Notes: generated by a model not told the origin, from the sequence alone. A DNA stretch of 64,000 nt from Shewanella sp. 10N.286.48.A6 (GCF_002873135.1 NZ_MCVI01000026.1:1-64000); one strand, 5' to 3'. Shown: positions 47,302-60,712, counted from the first letter of the stretch. Program-made: numbers and translations.

Positions 47302-48843
47302 TTACCAGGTTTGGGTTTCAATGAACTTGTCCATGCCCGCTTTTAATTCACTTTCAATGTCTGCATTGTAGTTGCCAGTTGCATTGATAGTTTTAATAAG
47401 CTCAGCATGTTCGCTGTTCATATATGAAAGCAGAGCGGCTTCAAAGCTACCGATTTTACTTAATTCTACAGTCTTCAAGTAGCCTTTTTCAGCTGAGAAG
47501 ATTGAGATAGCTTGATCAGCAACGCTCATTGGAGCATATTGCTTTTGCTTCATAAGTTCGGTAACACGCTCACCATGCTCAAGTTGAGCACGAGTTGCAT
47601 CATCTAAGTCAGATGCAAATTGTGAGAACGCAGCAAGCTCTCGATACTGTGCTAACGCGGTACGAATACCACCAGACAGTTTCTTGATGATCTTAGTCTG
47701 AGCCGCACCACCAACACGAGAAACAGAAATACCTGGGTTAACAGCAGGACGTAGTCCTGAGTTAAACAAGTCAGTCTCAAGGAAGATCTGACCATCTGTA
47801 ATAGAAATTACGTTGGTCGGTACGAATGCAGATACGTCACCAGCTTGGGTTTCAATAATAGGTAACGCAGTTAAAGAACCGGTTTGACCTTTTACTTCAC
47901 CGTTAGTGAACTTTTCTACATAGTGCTCGTTTACACGTGAAGCACGCTCTAATAAACGAGAATGTAGATAGAATACATCACCTGGGTATGCTTCACGTCC
48001 TGGTGGACGCTTCAATAGTAGCGAGATCTGACGGTAAGCAACTGCTTGCTTAGATAGATCATCATATACGATTAAAGAATCTTCACCGCGGTCACGGAAG
48101 TATTCACCCATAGAACAACCTGAGTAAGGTGCTAAGTATTGTAATGCTGCAGCTTCAGAAGCTGTTGCAACTACAACGATAGTGTTAGCTAATGCACCGT
48201 GCTCTTCAAGCTTACGTACCACGTTAGCGATTGTAGAAGCTTTTTGCCCTACTGCTACGTATACACATTTAATGCCTGAATCTTTCTGGTTGATAATTGC
48301 ATCAATAGCCATCGCTGTTTTACCAGTCTGACGGTCACCAATGATCAATTCACGTTGTCCACGACCGATTGGGATCATTGAATCAACGGCTTTATAACCA
48401 GTTTGGATAGGTTGATCTACTGACTGACGTTCAATAACACCAGGAGCAATTACTTCAACAGGAGAGAAACCATCGTTGTCGATAGGTCCTTTTCCGTCAA
48501 TTGGCTCACCAAGAGTGTTAACAACGCGGCCTAATAAACCACGACCTACTGGTACTTCAAGAATACGACCAGTGGTCTTAACTTTTGCGCCTTCTGCTAA
48601 ATTAGCATAAGGACCCATTACTACGGCACCGACAGAATCACGTTCTAAGTTCAACGCGATTGCAAAACGGCCACCAGGCAGTTCGATCATTTCACCTTGC
48701 ATTACATCGGCTAGGCCATGAATGCGAATGATGCCGTCACTTACTGCAACGATTGTACCTTCGTTGCGAGCTTCACTAACGACGTCGAACTGCTCGATCC
48801 GCTGCTTAATCAGATCGCTGATTTCAGTGGAATTCAGTTGCAT
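47302..48843 (-). CDS. atpA: ATP synthase F1 alpha subunit
   Basis: Regulatory nucleotide-binding subunit, 513 residues from the ATG at 48843 ([19 protein letters not shown]) behind GGGAG; an in-frame TTG two codons upstream is less likely. Walker A is GDRQTGKTA, and the alpha-signature [13 protein letters not shown] is intact. Length is standard. Confidence 0.98.
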   Translation of the reverse strand: MQLNSTEISDLIKQRIEQFDVVSEARNEGTIVAVSDGIIRIHGLADVMQGEMIELPGGRFAIALNLERDSVGAVVMGPYANLAEGAKVKTTGRILEVPVGRGLLGRVVNTLGEPIDGKGPIDNDGFSPVEVIAPGVIERQSVDQPIQTGYKAVDSMIPIGRGQRELIIGDRQTGKTAMAIDAIINQKDSGIKCVYVAVGQKASTIANVVRKLEEHGALANTIVVVATASEAAALQYLAPYSGCSMGEYFRDRGEDSLIVYDDLSKQAVAYRQISLLLKRPPGREAYPGDVFYLHSRLLERASRVNEHYVEKFTNGEVKGQTGSLTALPIIETQAGDVSAFVPTNVISITDGQIFLETDLFNSGLRPAVNPGISVSRVGGAAQTKIIKKLSGGIRTALAQYRELAAFSQFASDLDDATRAQLEHGERVTELMKQKQYAPMSVADQAISIFSAEKGYLKTVELSKIGSFEAALLSYMNSEHAELIKTINATGNYNADIESELKAGMDKFIETQTW

Positions 48844-48857
48844 GCTCAAACTCCCAA

Positions 48858-49391
48858 TTACGATTGTAGCTTATCAGACAAGCGCGATAAATTACCGCTA
48901 ACAGAGCCGTCAATGACTAAGTCGCCTGATTTAATAATTACACCACCAATCAGTGATGCATCTACGCTACAATTCAGCTTTACTTTGCGTGCGAGACGTT
49001 TCTCAAGAGAAACACTAATTTGCGTTTGTTGCTCAGAGCTTAGCTCAGTCGCTGAAACAACATCGGCTTCAACTTCTTTTGCCCACTCATTGCGATATTC
49101 AGCAAAAAGTAGCGATACTGTAGGTAGTATCTCTAAACGACCGTTTTCGGCCATAACCTTCAAAAGGTTTTGACCTTGCGCGTTCACTTGATCACCACAT
49201 ATTTCTATGAATAATGATGCAAGCTTGGCACTCGCTAATGAGCCACCTAGCAACGGCTTAATTGATTCGTTTTCACTTACCAATGCCGCGAAGTTAAGCA
49301 TTTCTGCCCAAGCTTCAATTGCTTTGTGCTCAACAGCGAAATCAAAAGCTGCCTTTGCATAAGGACGAGCAATGGTGCTTATTTCAGCCAT
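48858..49391 (-). CDS. atpH: ATP synthase F1 delta subunit
   Basis: Peripheral-stalk subunit, 177 residues. The N-terminal helical bundle ([16 protein letters not shown]) and C-terminal [18 protein letters not shown] are typical. It lies 14 bp before atpA. Confidence 0.96.
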   Translation of the reverse strand: MAEISTIARPYAKAAFDFAVEHKAIEAWAEMLNFAALVSENESIKPLLGGSLASAKLASLFIEICGDQVNAQGQNLLKVMAENGRLEILPTVSLLFAEYRNEWAKEVEADVVSATELSSEQQTQISVSLEKRLARKVKLNCSVDASLIGGVIIKSGDLVIDGSVSGNLSRLSDKLQS

Positions 49392-49407
49392 AACTCCGCT
49401 TCCTTAA

Positions 49408-49878
49408 TTAAATTTCAGCAACAAGTTTATTAACTATGTCACTGTGAGCTTCTGGGTCAATCGAACGTTGAAGAATTTTCTCTGCACCAGTGATGGCAAG
49501 AGTAGCAACTTGCTTACGCAAGTCATCTTTAACGCGATTACGTTCGTTTTCAATTTCAGCTTGACCTTGAGCAATGATTTTCGCACGCTCTGTATCAGCT
49601 TCCATTTTTGCTTCTTCAACTATTTGAGCTTTGCGCTTATTAGCTTGCTCAATAATTTCGTTAGCAGTCGCCTTCGCTTCTTTTAGTTGCTCATTTGCTT
49701 TCGCTTGAGCCAACTCTAGATCTTTTGCAGCACGTCCTGCATCAGCTAGTCCATCGGCAATTTTCTTCTGGCGTTCTTCGATAGCGTTCATCAATGGTGG
49801 CCATACAAACTTCATGCAAAACCACACGAAGAGAGCAAAAGAAATCGCTTGGCCTAGCAGGGTAGCGTTAATACTCAT
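49408..49878 (-). CDS. atpF: ATP synthase Fo subunit b
   Basis: Peripheral-stalk subunit, 156 residues: an N-terminal membrane segment ([25 protein letters not shown]) and a long charged Ala-rich coiled coil ([20 protein letters not shown] and onward). Between atpE and atpH. Confidence 0.97.
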   Translation of the reverse strand: MSINATLLGQAISFALFVWFCMKFVWPPLMNAIEERQKKIADGLADAGRAAKDLELAQAKANEQLKEAKATANEIIEQANKRKAQIVEEAKMEADTERAKIIAQGQAEIENERNRVKDDLRKQVATLAITGAEKILQRSIDPEAHSDIVNKLVAEI

Positions 49879-49906
49879 AACGACAACTCCTTACTAAGAG
49901 GGACGA

Positions 49907-50188
<282 letters not shown>

Positions 50189-50202
50189 CTAATTTTATTA
50201 AA

Positions 50203-51036
<834 letters not shown>

Positions 51037-51420
51037 TTAATTTTGCTTGAAGTATAAAGGGGCCGTCCAAGGTATTAATAATGCCAACAGGTAGCTGATG
51101 AATAACGGCATAAATGACGTATTTAACAGGCCAAATGCACAGGCAAATAACACTATGGTTAGCAGCAACTTTACCGCTTCCCCCAAGAAAAACGACCAAA
51201 CGACTTTTCTTGATGCTCTAGCTCCCGCATGAGAGAAAGCAAGGGTTGCGAATACAAAATTAGGGAGTACAGCAATGAGACCTCCTGCTAAAGCAGAAAA
51301 TCCGTACTGAGCTCCCCACAGAGCGAAAAAGAAAATTGAAGTTCCCCCAGCTATCGCCGCCTGTAGCAACACTATCCGATAGGCTGACCATAGGCCACGA
51401 CGCGCTAAAACCTTACTCAA
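51037..51420 (-). CDS. atpI: ATP synthase accessory protein AtpI
   Basis: This 127-residue protein with four hydrophobic segments is the first gene of atpIBEFHAGDC. AtpI assists c-ring assembly and possibly magnesium uptake. It ends 12 bp before the atpB start. The pattern GAQYGFSALAGGLIAVLPNFVFA is typical of gammaproteobacterial AtpI. Confidence 0.92.
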   Translation of the reverse strand: MSKVLARRGLWSAYRIVLLQAAIAGGTSIFFFALWGAQYGFSALAGGLIAVLPNFVFATLAFSHAGARASRKVVWSFFLGEAVKLLLTIVLFACAFGLLNTSFMPLFISYLLALLIPWTAPLYFKQN

Positions 51421-51646
51421 TTTTTTATCTCCGCATTAATACTTAATTTTCCCTTAATTTATTAATGTATTTATTAACAAATCTATTGGGAAAAAAAAGC
51501 ATGCAAAGTATACCTTTTCACACCTTGTTTGCAACTTTGATATGAGGTTTATCAGTGATATAAGCTGATATTTAACGTTTAATATTCTAAAAGTTAAAAA
51601 TACGCCTTGTTGCTAAGTTACCTTTGAAATGATTTTGTTGAGGAAT

Positions 51647-52546
51647 TTAGTGAATTTTACTGAGAATACCATCTAATTCAGCAAGATCTTGGTAGTTTAT
51701 TACAATCTTACCTTTGCCTTTACTGCCATGATTAATGGCAACTTTTGCGCCTAATCGTTCAATTAACTGTTGCTCTAAGCGGCTTACATCATGGTCTTGA
51801 GTTACTTTTTCAGGCTCTTTAGCCGGATTTAGCGCTTTATTGACTAATCGTTCAGTTTCACGAACTGTCATTTCTTTAGATGCGACCAATCTAGCTAAGC
51901 TAGTTTGCTCCTCACCTTCAATGGCAAGCAAGGCTCTGGCATGACCCATATCAATATCGCCATATTCCAGTAAACGTTTTACAGGCTCATTTAAACTGTT
52001 TAAGCGTAATAAATTAGACACACTTGCTCTCGACTTTCCGACGGCATCAGCCGTTTGTTGATGAGTCAGTTCAAACTCTTCGAGTAAACGTTGTAATGCA
52101 ATGGCTTCTTCCATGGCATTTAAGTCTTCACGTTGAATGTTCTCAATCAAAGCGATGGCAACGGCAGCTTCATCAGCAACCTGTTTAACGATACAAGGTA
52201 CTTTGTTTAATTGAGCAATTTGAGCGGCTCTCCAGCGGCGTTCACCGGCAATAATCTCATACTTGGTATCATCAACCTTACGCACAACAATCGGTTGAAT
52301 AACCCCTTGTGAGCGAATCGACTCAGCCAGTTCATCAAGTGCTTCAGGTGACATATCTTTACGAGGTTGATATTTACCTGATTGCAGTAAGTCGAGATCA
52401 AGCATCAGTAAACCGTCTTCAGTAACCACTTGTGGCTCACTGATTTCAGCTTTAGGTTGTGTAAGTTCAGCTTTGCGACTCGCAGCACTACTGTTACTCA
52501 ATAATGCATCTAAGCCTTTTCCTAAACCGCGTTTTTTTAACGTCAT
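51647..52546 (-). CDS. parB: Chromosome-partitioning protein ParB
   Basis: ParB binds parS sites near the origin, spreads and loads SMC. This 299-residue protein has the KKRGLGKGLDALL N-terminus, the CTP-binding segment KYQPRKDMSPEALDELAESI with GERRWRAA, and a helix-turn-helix (THQQTADAVGKSRASVSNLLRL). The C-terminal dimer domain ends IVINYQDLAELDGILSKI. It lies 22 bp after parA. Confidence 0.97.
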   Translation of the reverse strand: MTLKKRGLGKGLDALLSNSSAASRKAELTQPKAEISEPQVVTEDGLLMLDLDLLQSGKYQPRKDMSPEALDELAESIRSQGVIQPIVVRKVDDTKYEIIAGERRWRAAQIAQLNKVPCIVKQVADEAAVAIALIENIQREDLNAMEEAIALQRLLEEFELTHQQTADAVGKSRASVSNLLRLNSLNEPVKRLLEYGDIDMGHARALLAIEGEEQTSLARLVASKEMTVRETERLVNKALNPAKEPEKVTQDHDVSRLEQQLIERLGAKVAINHGSKGKGKIVINYQDLAELDGILSKIH

Positions 52547-52568
52547 TTTATTCCCTTACACTTAATAC

Positions 52569-53351
52569 TTACTTAGATTCTGTTTGTTGCTCAGCACGGC
52601 GAATGATTTCACCAGCCAGTGCTAAATAAGCTTTCGCCCCTGCACTGGATTTATCGTAATACATTGCTGGCGCCCCAAAACTTGGCGCTTCAGCTAAACG
52701 GATATTACGGGGGATCACGGTGCGATACACTTTTTCACCAAAATGTTGTTTTAATTGATCAGACACGTCATTGGATAAACGATTTCGCGGATCGTACATG
52801 GTGCGTAAAATCCCTTCGATGCTAAGGCTAGGATTAACCATAGCCCCCAGTTTAGTGATGGTATCAATTAAGGCGGTCAAGCCTTCCAATGCATAATACT
52901 CACATTGCATTGGTACCAGTACCGAGTCAGCAGCTGACATAGCATTGACGGTCAACATATTTAATGAAGGCGGGCAATCAATAAAAATGTAATCGTAATC
53001 ATCTTTAACAGCTGCAATGGCATTTTTTAAACGAATTTCTCGGGCAAAAAACTCCATTAATTTAATTTCGGCAGCAGTAACATCACCATTGGCTGCGATC
53101 AGATCGTATTTACCTGAGGTATTTTTGATCACTATGTCATCGAAGGGCTTTTCTTCGACTAATAATTCATAAGCGGTGTTTTCAACGTCGTATTTATCGA
53201 CGCCACTGCCCATAGTGGCATTACCTTGTGGATCAAGATCAATTAACAACACTTTGCGCTTTGTGGCTGCAAGTGATGCTGCTAAATTTACACAAGTTGT
53301 TGTTTTTCCTACGCCACCTTTTTGATTGGCAACGGCAATTACTTTACCCAC
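52569..53351 (-). CDS. parA: Chromosome-partitioning ATPase ParA (Soj)
   Basis: Walker-type ATPase that drives origin segregation with ParB. The 260-residue protein has the deviant Walker A KGGVGKTT (residues 11–18), LLIDLDPQGNATMG and FIDCPPSL. Followed by parB and preceded by rsmG, as in many gammaproteobacterial origins. Confidence 0.97.
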   Translation of the reverse strand: MGKVIAVANQKGGVGKTTTCVNLAASLAATKRKVLLIDLDPQGNATMGSGVDKYDVENTAYELLVEEKPFDDIVIKNTSGKYDLIAANGDVTAAEIKLMEFFAREIRLKNAIAAVKDDYDYIFIDCPPSLNMLTVNAMSAADSVLVPMQCEYYALEGLTALIDTITKLGAMVNPSLSIEGILRTMYDPRNRLSNDVSDQLKQHFGEKVYRTVIPRNIRLAEAPSFGAPAMYYDKSSAGAKAYLALAGEIIRRAEQQTESK

Positions 53352-53407
53352 AAGTTCACCCTAATGACTGATTTACGATGTCCGATAATATAAATTATTA
53401 GCTATGG

Positions 53408-54031
53408 TTATTTTTTATTAACCAGCTTTAATAGATGTCTTTGTTCATCTAACTTTGGCACATTAAGCACTATCGTTTCTGCTATTTCAAAACCCTGAGG
53501 AATTGTCGCTAACTCCGTATCACTAAGCTGACCTTTTAGGGCGTAAAAAATACCATCTGCAGCAGGAAGGTGATGGCACCAGCTGAGCATATCTTCGATT
53601 GATGCAAAAGCGCGACTGATGACGCCATCAAATTTTTGCTCAGGCTCATACGCTTCTACACGACTTTCAATTGAAGTGATGTTATTTATTTTTAATTCAA
53701 ATTGAACCTGTTTTTGAAAACGGATCCGTTTGCCTAAACTATCGAGTAATACAAACTCTTTATCCGGATTTAAAATGGCTAATGGGATCCCTGGTAAACC
53801 AGGTCCAGTTCCGACATCAATAAAGCGTTGCCCCTTAAGATAAGGAGAAACCACCAAACTGTCCATCACATGTCGGATTAACATCTGTTCAGGATCTCTA
53901 ACCGAGGTCAAGTTATAGGCTTTATTCCACTTATTCAGCATGGCAACAAAATCAACCAGTTGTTTTTGCTGTGTATCTGTGGCTGAAATATTTGTTTCAG
54001 CTAAATAGGTTTTAAGTTGAGTTGCTAGCAC
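53408..54031 (-). CDS. rsmG: 16S rRNA m7G527 methyltransferase
   Basis: RsmG (GidB) methylates G527 of 16S rRNA. The 207-residue protein has the SAM-binding motif [17 protein letters not shown] and the RafA-type [15 protein letters not shown]. It follows mnmG as usual. Confidence 0.96.
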   Translation of the reverse strand: MLATQLKTYLAETNISATDTQQKQLVDFVAMLNKWNKAYNLTSVRDPEQMLIRHVMDSLVVSPYLKGQRFIDVGTGPGLPGIPLAILNPDKEFVLLDSLGKRIRFQKQVQFELKINNITSIESRVEAYEPEQKFDGVISRAFASIEDMLSWCHHLPAADGIFYALKGQLSDTELATIPQGFEIAETIVLNVPKLDEQRHLLKLVNKK

Positions 54032-54097
54032 GCTGGGTGACCTCGAAAAGCAATGGGAATAATAAAATCATCGGGTATTATGAATGGCGAAAATGAC

Positions 54098-54123
54098 TAA
54101 GGGAAGCCTCAAAGCTTCCCTTA
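54098..54123 (-). terminator. Hairpin between mnmG and rsmG
   Basis: TAAGGGAAGC and GCTTCCCTTA pair around a 6-nt loop; there is no clear U-run, so it may be a processing or weak attenuation site. Confidence 0.4.
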
Positions 54124-54152
54124 TTGGTCAAAAGACAACTTTTTGCTGGGAT

Positions 54153-56042
54153 TTATGCGCTTTTACGCAATAAACCACGCTTTTTAAGATGAACCAGCAA
54201 GATTGAGATCGCTGCCGGCGTCATTCCTGAAATTCTTGATGCTTGACCAATGGTTTCAGGTTTATGCTCATTCATCTTAGCGATCACTTCATTTGAAAGG
54301 CCTGGAACTTCTTGATAATCAAGATCAAGCGGCAAGATTGTGGTTTCATTACGAATCGCTTTATCAATTTCACCTTGCTGTCTTTGAATATAACCAGAAT
54401 ACTTCACTTGAATTTGAACTTGCTCTGCAGCACGTGGATCTTCAATCCCCGGTCCAAAACCTTCTAAACTCATTAATTTCTTATAATCCATTTCTGGACG
54501 ACGAAGTAGATCTTCAAATGATGCTTCACGAGAAATTGGGGTATTAAGCTCTGGGTTTAATACATCAAGCAAAGGTGAATTATTATGAACCCAATTACTG
54601 CGTAAACGTTGCAACTCAGTTTCAATCGATTCCATTTTTTCACTGAATAATGCCCAGCGATGATCATCAACTAAACCTAATTCACGACCTTTTTCTGTCA
54701 AGCGCAAATCAGCATTGTCTTCACGTAGTAGCAAACGATATTCAGCACGACTGGTGAACATACGGTATGGCTCTTTGGTACCTAAGGTTGATAAGTCATC
54801 AACTAACACCCCTAGGTAAGCTTGATCACGGCGTGGGCACCAAGCCTCTTTGCCTTGAACTTGCAATGACGCATTCATACCAGCTAGCAATCCTTGAGCA
54901 CCGGCTTCTTCATAACCGGTAGTACCGTTAATTTGTCCAGCAAAGAACAAACCATTGATATTTTTAGTTTCAAGTGAATTTTTTAAATCTCTTGGATCAA
55001 AATAATCATATTCAATAGCGTAACCAGGACGAATGATTTCAGCATTTTCCATGCCTTGAATCGATCGCACCAAATTCAATTGCACATCAAATGGCAAACT
55101 GGTTGAGATCCCATTTGGATAGATCTCATTGGTGGTTAAGCCTTCAGGCTCAATAAAGATCTGATGCGATGATTTATCTGCAAAGCGATTTATTTTATCT
55201 TCGATCGATGGACAATAACGTGGTCCAATACCTTCGATCACCCCTGAATACATTGGGCTACGATCCATACCTCCACGAATAATATCGTGAGTTTTTTCAT
55301 TGGTATGAGTGATATAACAAGATACTTGCTCAGGGTGTTGACTAACATCACCAATAAACGACATAACTGGCAAAGGTGAATCACCTTTTTGCTCAGCCAT
55401 CTTGGAAAAATCAATGCTATTAGCGTCAATTCGTGGTGGAGTACCGGTTTTTAAGCGGCCAACACGAATTGGCAATTCTTTTAGTCGATTTGCTAAGGCA
55501 ATCGCTGGCGGATCACCTGCTCGGCCACCACTGTAATTTTCTAAACCAATATGGATTTTACCACTAAGGAATGTGCCTGTAGTTAACACTACGCTTGGCG
55601 CTTCAAAAGCGAGTCCCATCTGAGTGACTACACCAATTACTGTATTATTTTCAACAACTAAGTCATCTACCGCTTGTTGGAAAATGCGTAAATTAGGCTG
55701 GTGTTGTAAAATCTGTTGGATTTTTTGACGGTAAAGCGCTCTGTCAGCTTGAGCTCGAGTCGCTCTGACTGCTGGGCCCTTACTGGAATTTAATGTTCGA
55801 AATTGGATACCTGCAAAATCTGTTGCAGTAGCCATTGCACCACCAAGAGCATCAATTTCTTTAACTAAATGACCTTTTCCAATACCACCGATGGCAGGGT
55901 TACAAGACATTTGACCTAAAGTATCAATGTTATGTGTTAACAATAATGTTTTTGACCCCATTCTTGCGGCTGCTAGGGCAGCTTCAGTTCCGGCATGACC
56001 ACCACCAACAACAATTACATCAAACCGTTCATGAAAATGCAT
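54153..56042 (-). CDS. mnmG: tRNA uridine-34 carboxymethylaminomethyl enzyme MnmG
   Basis: MnmG (GidA) works with MnmE to modify U34 of tRNAs. The 629-residue protein starts with the FAD-binding [19 protein letters not shown] (residues 12–30) and has [22 protein letters not shown] and the GidA C-terminal domain. It borders oriC and is transcribed away from it, which in other bacteria affects origin function. Confidence 0.97.
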   Translation of the reverse strand: MHFHERFDVIVVGGGHAGTEAALAAARMGSKTLLLTHNIDTLGQMSCNPAIGGIGKGHLVKEIDALGGAMATATDFAGIQFRTLNSSKGPAVRATRAQADRALYRQKIQQILQHQPNLRIFQQAVDDLVVENNTVIGVVTQMGLAFEAPSVVLTTGTFLSGKIHIGLENYSGGRAGDPPAIALANRLKELPIRVGRLKTGTPPRIDANSIDFSKMAEQKGDSPLPVMSFIGDVSQHPEQVSCYITHTNEKTHDIIRGGMDRSPMYSGVIEGIGPRYCPSIEDKINRFADKSSHQIFIEPEGLTTNEIYPNGISTSLPFDVQLNLVRSIQGMENAEIIRPGYAIEYDYFDPRDLKNSLETKNINGLFFAGQINGTTGYEEAGAQGLLAGMNASLQVQGKEAWCPRRDQAYLGVLVDDLSTLGTKEPYRMFTSRAEYRLLLREDNADLRLTEKGRELGLVDDHRWALFSEKMESIETELQRLRSNWVHNNSPLLDVLNPELNTPISREASFEDLLRRPEMDYKKLMSLEGFGPGIEDPRAAEQVQIQVKYSGYIQRQQGEIDKAIRNETTILPLDLDYQEVPGLSNEVIAKMNEHKPETIGQASRISGMTPAAISILLVHLKKRGLLRKSA

Positions 56043-56149
56043 TTTGTGACCTTGGATAAAAGTAAATTCGATATTGCAAAATTTAACTAGATTTCAAATC
56101 TAGGGCTTGCTTGAGCCGAGTATTTTAGCACTTGGTTTGCTTTTCGGGA

Positions 56150-56500
56150 ATGATCAATTTTCTAGTTTCGATCTAACGGGCTTCGCTTAATAGATCTTAA
56201 GATCTTTAAATAGATCTTTTTATTACTATTACTATTAGGATCGCACTTTTCTGTGGGTAACTCATTTATTTGTTTATTTTCATAGGTTAACGACAAAACG
56301 ATCCTGTGATCAATGAAGGATCAAACTCAATATAACTTGGGGATAGATCGGCTAGTTATCCACAGGGGTGTTCTTCGAGTAGATCACCTTAAGATCTGTA
56401 CAGCGTTATGATCGGTAAAAATAATAGCTTATCCACAAAGTTATGATCGTATTTTGCTTTTTGTGGATAAGATAGGTTGTTATTGTGGGTATAAATAAAG
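56150..56500. other. oriC: Chromosomal replication origin oriC
   Basis: The mnmG–mioC gap has the expected origin architecture. Perfect DnaA boxes TTATCCACA lie at 56356–56364 and 56429–56437 (plus) and 56462–56470 (minus). Near-matches lie at 56252–56260 (TTACCCACA, minus) and 56484–56492 (ATACCCACA, minus). Fifteen GATC sites fall between 56152 and 56533 by hand count, consistent with Dam/SeqA control. The AT-rich unwinding region is on the mnmG side. The neighbouring genes match the E. coli and Shewanella origin. This is a prediction from motifs and context. Confidence 0.9.
56193..56225. repeat. GATCT-type 13-mers, probable DNA unwinding element
   Basis: Three consecutive GATCTTWWW-type 13-mers begin at 56193, 56201 and 56213, resembling the E. 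coli GATCTnTTnTTTT repeats, followed by an ACTATT-rich AT tract. Confidence 0.8.
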
Positions 56501-56532
56501 ATGTTAACCAAGCTCTCTGGCTTTTTGGGGAT

Positions 56533-56973
56533 CTAAATGGAGGATTGCCACTCTGAAAGCCAAGCTAGTGCCGGATCTTCTGGGACAGGATCCTTTTGAA
56601 CATCAATTTGGATCTTATTCACAAACGGTTTTGCACCGAGCTGATCGAGTCTTGAAATTATTTTTTCAGGCCCAAGACAAAAAGTGTCGTAACTTGAGTC
56701 GCCAATTGCGCACAAAGCAAATTTTAACTCGCTTAGATCGCTATTTGAGGTCAATAATTGCTGATAAAAGGGGGCTAAATTGTCTGGAAGATCGCCTGCG
56801 CCATGAGTTGAACTGACAATGATCCACAGTGATTTAGGGTCAAGATCATCCAAGTTTGCGGCTAAATGAATGCAGGTTTGGTGGCCTATTTCGTTAAGCT
56901 GAGCCGCCATATCGTCGGCCACATATTCGGTTCCGCCTTGAGTTGAGCCCACTAAAATATCTATTTTTGCCAT
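56533..56973 (-). CDS. mioC: Flavodoxin-like protein MioC
   Basis: A 146-residue flavodoxin-type FMN protein. FMN loops are GSTQGGTEYVAD (residues 9–20), SSTHGAGDLPDN and CAIGDSSYDTFC. In E. coli MioC transcription enters oriC; here it likewise reads toward the origin. Role in redox/biotin metabolism is from family knowledge. Confidence 0.93.
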   Translation of the reverse strand: MAKIDILVGSTQGGTEYVADDMAAQLNEIGHQTCIHLAANLDDLDPKSLWIIVSSTHGAGDLPDNLAPFYQQLLTSNSDLSELKFALCAIGDSSYDTFCLGPEKIISRLDQLGAKPFVNKIQIDVQKDPVPEDPALAWLSEWQSSI

Positions 56974-57099
56974 GTTTTATCCTAGATGATTACTGTTAAA
57001 CACTACTTATAGGGTTAGTTTACGCCTATTTAGCATTGCACAAAGTGGTTTTTATCCGTATTTTCAATAATTACAATTTACAAAAAATTAACTTTTATT

Positions 57100-58461
57100 A
57101 TGTCTCTGGTTTCAATTACGGCTCAAATGGCTGATTTAGCATGGGGGCCTCACATGCTGGTTTTACTGGTAGGTGGTGGGCTTTTCTTCCTGATTTATTC
57201 ACGTTTTATTCCTTTTCGCTACATTGGCCACGCTATAAATATTGTCCGTGGTAAATATCCTGATAAAGGCGCTGTGGGGCATATTAGCCACGCAGGGGCG
57301 TTATCCAGTGCCATGGCCGGCACCGTTGGTATGGGTAATATTGGTAGTGTTGCAGTGGCTATTATGGTGGGTGGACCGGGGGCCATCTTTTGGATGTGGA
57401 TTAGCGCTATTGTGGGAATGGCGACTAAATTTTTCACCTGTACCTTAGCTATTATGTATCGCGGCAAGGATGAAAATGGTGATGTGCAGGGGGGGCCCAT
57501 GTACATAATCACTCAAGGTTTAAGCAAAAAATGGCACTTTTTAGCGGTATTTTTTTGTGTTGTTGGCCTTGTTGGTAATTTTCCGTTGTTTAATGCCAAT
57601 CAATTAGTACAGATTATTCGTGAGTGGTTAATTGTTAAACCTGGCTATTTTCCCAGTGATCAATCCACCTTTTGGGTGGATTTAAGCTTAGGGATTGTGG
57701 TTATGCTGATCGTTGCCAGCGTGATATTAGGCGGGATTAAACGCATTGCTTCGGTGGCCACTAAAGTCGTGCCGTTAATGATCGTCATTTATATGGGCTG
57801 CGCTTTTTATGTTATTGCTGCCAATATTGCTGATATACCGAGTTATTTTAAGCTTATTATCACTGAAGCATTTTCACTTAATTCGGTTGGTGGTGGCATA
57901 TTGGGCACCATGTTGATCGGTATCCGCCGAGCGGCTTTTTCAAATGAAGCGGGTATTGGCACTGAAGTAATGGCGCATGGTAGTGCCAAAACCAACGAAC
58001 CAGTAAAAGAAGGCTTAGTGGCCATGCTGGGTCCTGCTATTGATACCTTATTAGTGTGCACTGCCACGGCAATGATCATTTTGATTTCGGGGGTGTGGCA
58101 AGGAACTGAAGCTGAGGGGGTTAATTTATCGGCTCAAGCCTTTGAAGTTACTATGCCGGGCGTGGGTCCGTATTTGCTGATCCTTTGCGTGGTATTTTTC
58201 AGTATCAGCACCATTTTTACTCAAGCATTTTATGGTGGTCAGTGCTTTGCATTTTTATTTGGTCGCAAAAGATTACGCCTATATCAATTATTTTTCTTGC
58301 TGGCGATACTGTTTGCTGCAACAGCAACCATTCAAGAAATCGTTAATATTATTGATGCTGCTTATGCTTTAATGGCGATTCCAACCATGACCTCAGCTAT
58401 TTTATTAGCCCCTAAAGTTCGAGATGCTTCTAAGAAGTACTTCGCTAAATTGGCGGCTTAA
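57100..58461 (+). CDS. Alanine/glycine:sodium symporter (AGCS family)
   Basis: This 453-residue inner-membrane transporter has about ten membrane segments and AGCS signatures: SSAMAGTVGMGNIGSVAVAIMVGGPGA near the N-terminus, VQGGPMYII, and RRAAFSNEAGIGTEVMAHGSAKT in the middle. It should import alanine or glycine with Na+. It reads away from oriC and stands alone, ending at a bidirectional terminator. Confidence 0.93.
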   Translation: MSLVSITAQMADLAWGPHMLVLLVGGGLFFLIYSRFIPFRYIGHAINIVRGKYPDKGAVGHISHAGALSSAMAGTVGMGNIGSVAVAIMVGGPGAIFWMWISAIVGMATKFFTCTLAIMYRGKDENGDVQGGPMYIITQGLSKKWHFLAVFFCVVGLVGNFPLFNANQLVQIIREWLIVKPGYFPSDQSTFWVDLSLGIVVMLIVASVILGGIKRIASVATKVVPLMIVIYMGCAFYVIAANIADIPSYFKLIITEAFSLNSVGGGILGTMLIGIRRAAFSNEAGIGTEVMAHGSAKTNEPVKEGLVAMLGPAIDTLLVCTATAMIILISGVWQGTEAEGVNLSAQAFEVTMPGVGPYLLILCVVFFSISTIFTQAFYGGQCFAFLFGRKRLRLYQLFFLLAILFAATATIQEIVNIIDAAYALMAIPTMTSAILLAPKVRDASKKYFAKLAA

Positions 58462-58497
58462 AATTAACTAACAAGTTGAATTAAAAAAATAGATAAC

Positions 58498-58538
58498 AAA
58501 AATGGAGTGACTACTGAGAATATAGTCACTCCATTTTT
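58498..58538. terminator. Bidirectional terminator between symporter and fghA
   Basis: AAAAATGGAGTGACTA and TAGTCACTCCATTTTT form a 16-bp perfect stem serving both convergent genes. Confidence 0.9.
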
Positions 58539-58585
58539 ATGTTCGGTCATAATACAAGGTGGCTTATGACCGAATTCAGGTTTTA

Positions 58586-59428
58586 TTACTTTATTAAGTG
58601 CTTTGCGTGAAAACGTAAATGATCTTCAATAAAGCTACTGATAAAGAAATAACTGTGATCATAGCCTTCCTGCATGCGTAAGGTCAGCGGGTATTGCTGA
58701 GCTTTAGCGGCTTCAATTAAGCTTTCAGGTTTTAGTTGTTCAACTAGAAAGTTATCTTCAGTGCCTTGATCCACCAGCATAGGTACCTTAACCATCGAGT
58801 TTTTCATTAACTCGCTGCTGTCGTATTCAGCCCAGCTTGTTTGATCTGATCCTAAATAACCGTTAAAAGCCTTTTGCCCCCAAGGGCAATTTATCGGATT
58901 ACAGATCGGACTAAATGCCGAAATAGATTGATATTGCTGCGGATTTTTAAGCCCGATGGTAATGGCGCCATGACCGCCCATAGAGTGGCCACTGATACTG
59001 CGCATGCTTGTCACTGGAAAATGCTGCTCAATAAAGGCTGGCAATTCTTTTACCACATAGTCATACATTTGATAGTGGGTATTAAAGGGCGCTTGGGTGG
59101 CATTAAGATAAAATCCGGCGCCTAAACCAAAATCATAAGCGCCATTGGCATCATCTGCGACATTATCTCCGCGCGGGCTGGTATCTGGAGCCACAATAGC
59201 AATGCCAAGCTCTGCTGCGACTCGTTGAACGCCTGATTTTTGCATCACGTTTTCGTCGGTGCAGGTGAGGCCTGACAACCAATATAGCACCGGCACTTTT
59301 TGTGATGCTGCTTGTGGCGGCAGATAAATGGCAAAGCGCATTTGGCAGTTTAACGTATCAGAGTGATGGCTATATTGTTTTAACCAGCCGCCGAACATTT
59401 TATTACTACTGATGTTTTCTAAAGTCAT
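58586..59428 (-). CDS. fghA: S-formylglutathione hydrolase
   Basis: Hydrolyses S-formylglutathione to formate and glutathione, the second step of glutathione-dependent formaldehyde detoxification. The alpha/beta-hydrolase nucleophile is in SISGHSMGGHGA, with WLSGLTCTDENVMQKSG upstream and YDHSYFFISSFIEDH near the C-terminus (catalytic His). The chosen start is the ATG at 59428 (MTLENISSNKMFGGW, 280 residues); a GTG at 59440 is alternative, and neither has a strong ribosome-binding site. It follows frmA after a terminator-like hairpin. Confidence 0.95.
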   Translation of the reverse strand: MTLENISSNKMFGGWLKQYSHHSDTLNCQMRFAIYLPPQAASQKVPVLYWLSGLTCTDENVMQKSGVQRVAAELGIAIVAPDTSPRGDNVADDANGAYDFGLGAGFYLNATQAPFNTHYQMYDYVVKELPAFIEQHFPVTSMRSISGHSMGGHGAITIGLKNPQQYQSISAFSPICNPINCPWGQKAFNGYLGSDQTSWAEYDSSELMKNSMVKVPMLVDQGTEDNFLVEQLKPESLIEAAKAQQYPLTLRMQEGYDHSYFFISSFIEDHLRFHAKHLIK

Positions 59429-59447
59429 TTGATTGGTCACTTTTTAT

Positions 59448-59478
59448 AAAAATGCCCTTAGCGTAAGGTTAAGGGCAT
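59448..59478 (-). terminator. Terminator-like hairpin between frmA and fghA
   Basis: ATGCCCTTA and TAAGGGCAT pair; the minus transcript then reads UUUUU just before the fghA start. Confidence 0.55.
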
Positions 59479-59505
59479 GATATTTATCGAATACGGCAAT
59501 AAGAT

Positions 59506-60712
<1,207 letters not shown>

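Noticed and set aside
47928..47944. parS-like sequence within atpA (core TACACGTGAA)
   Set aside because: Resembles the parS core TTCACGTGAA at the centre but the flanks do not match; I found no convincing parS in the window by eye.
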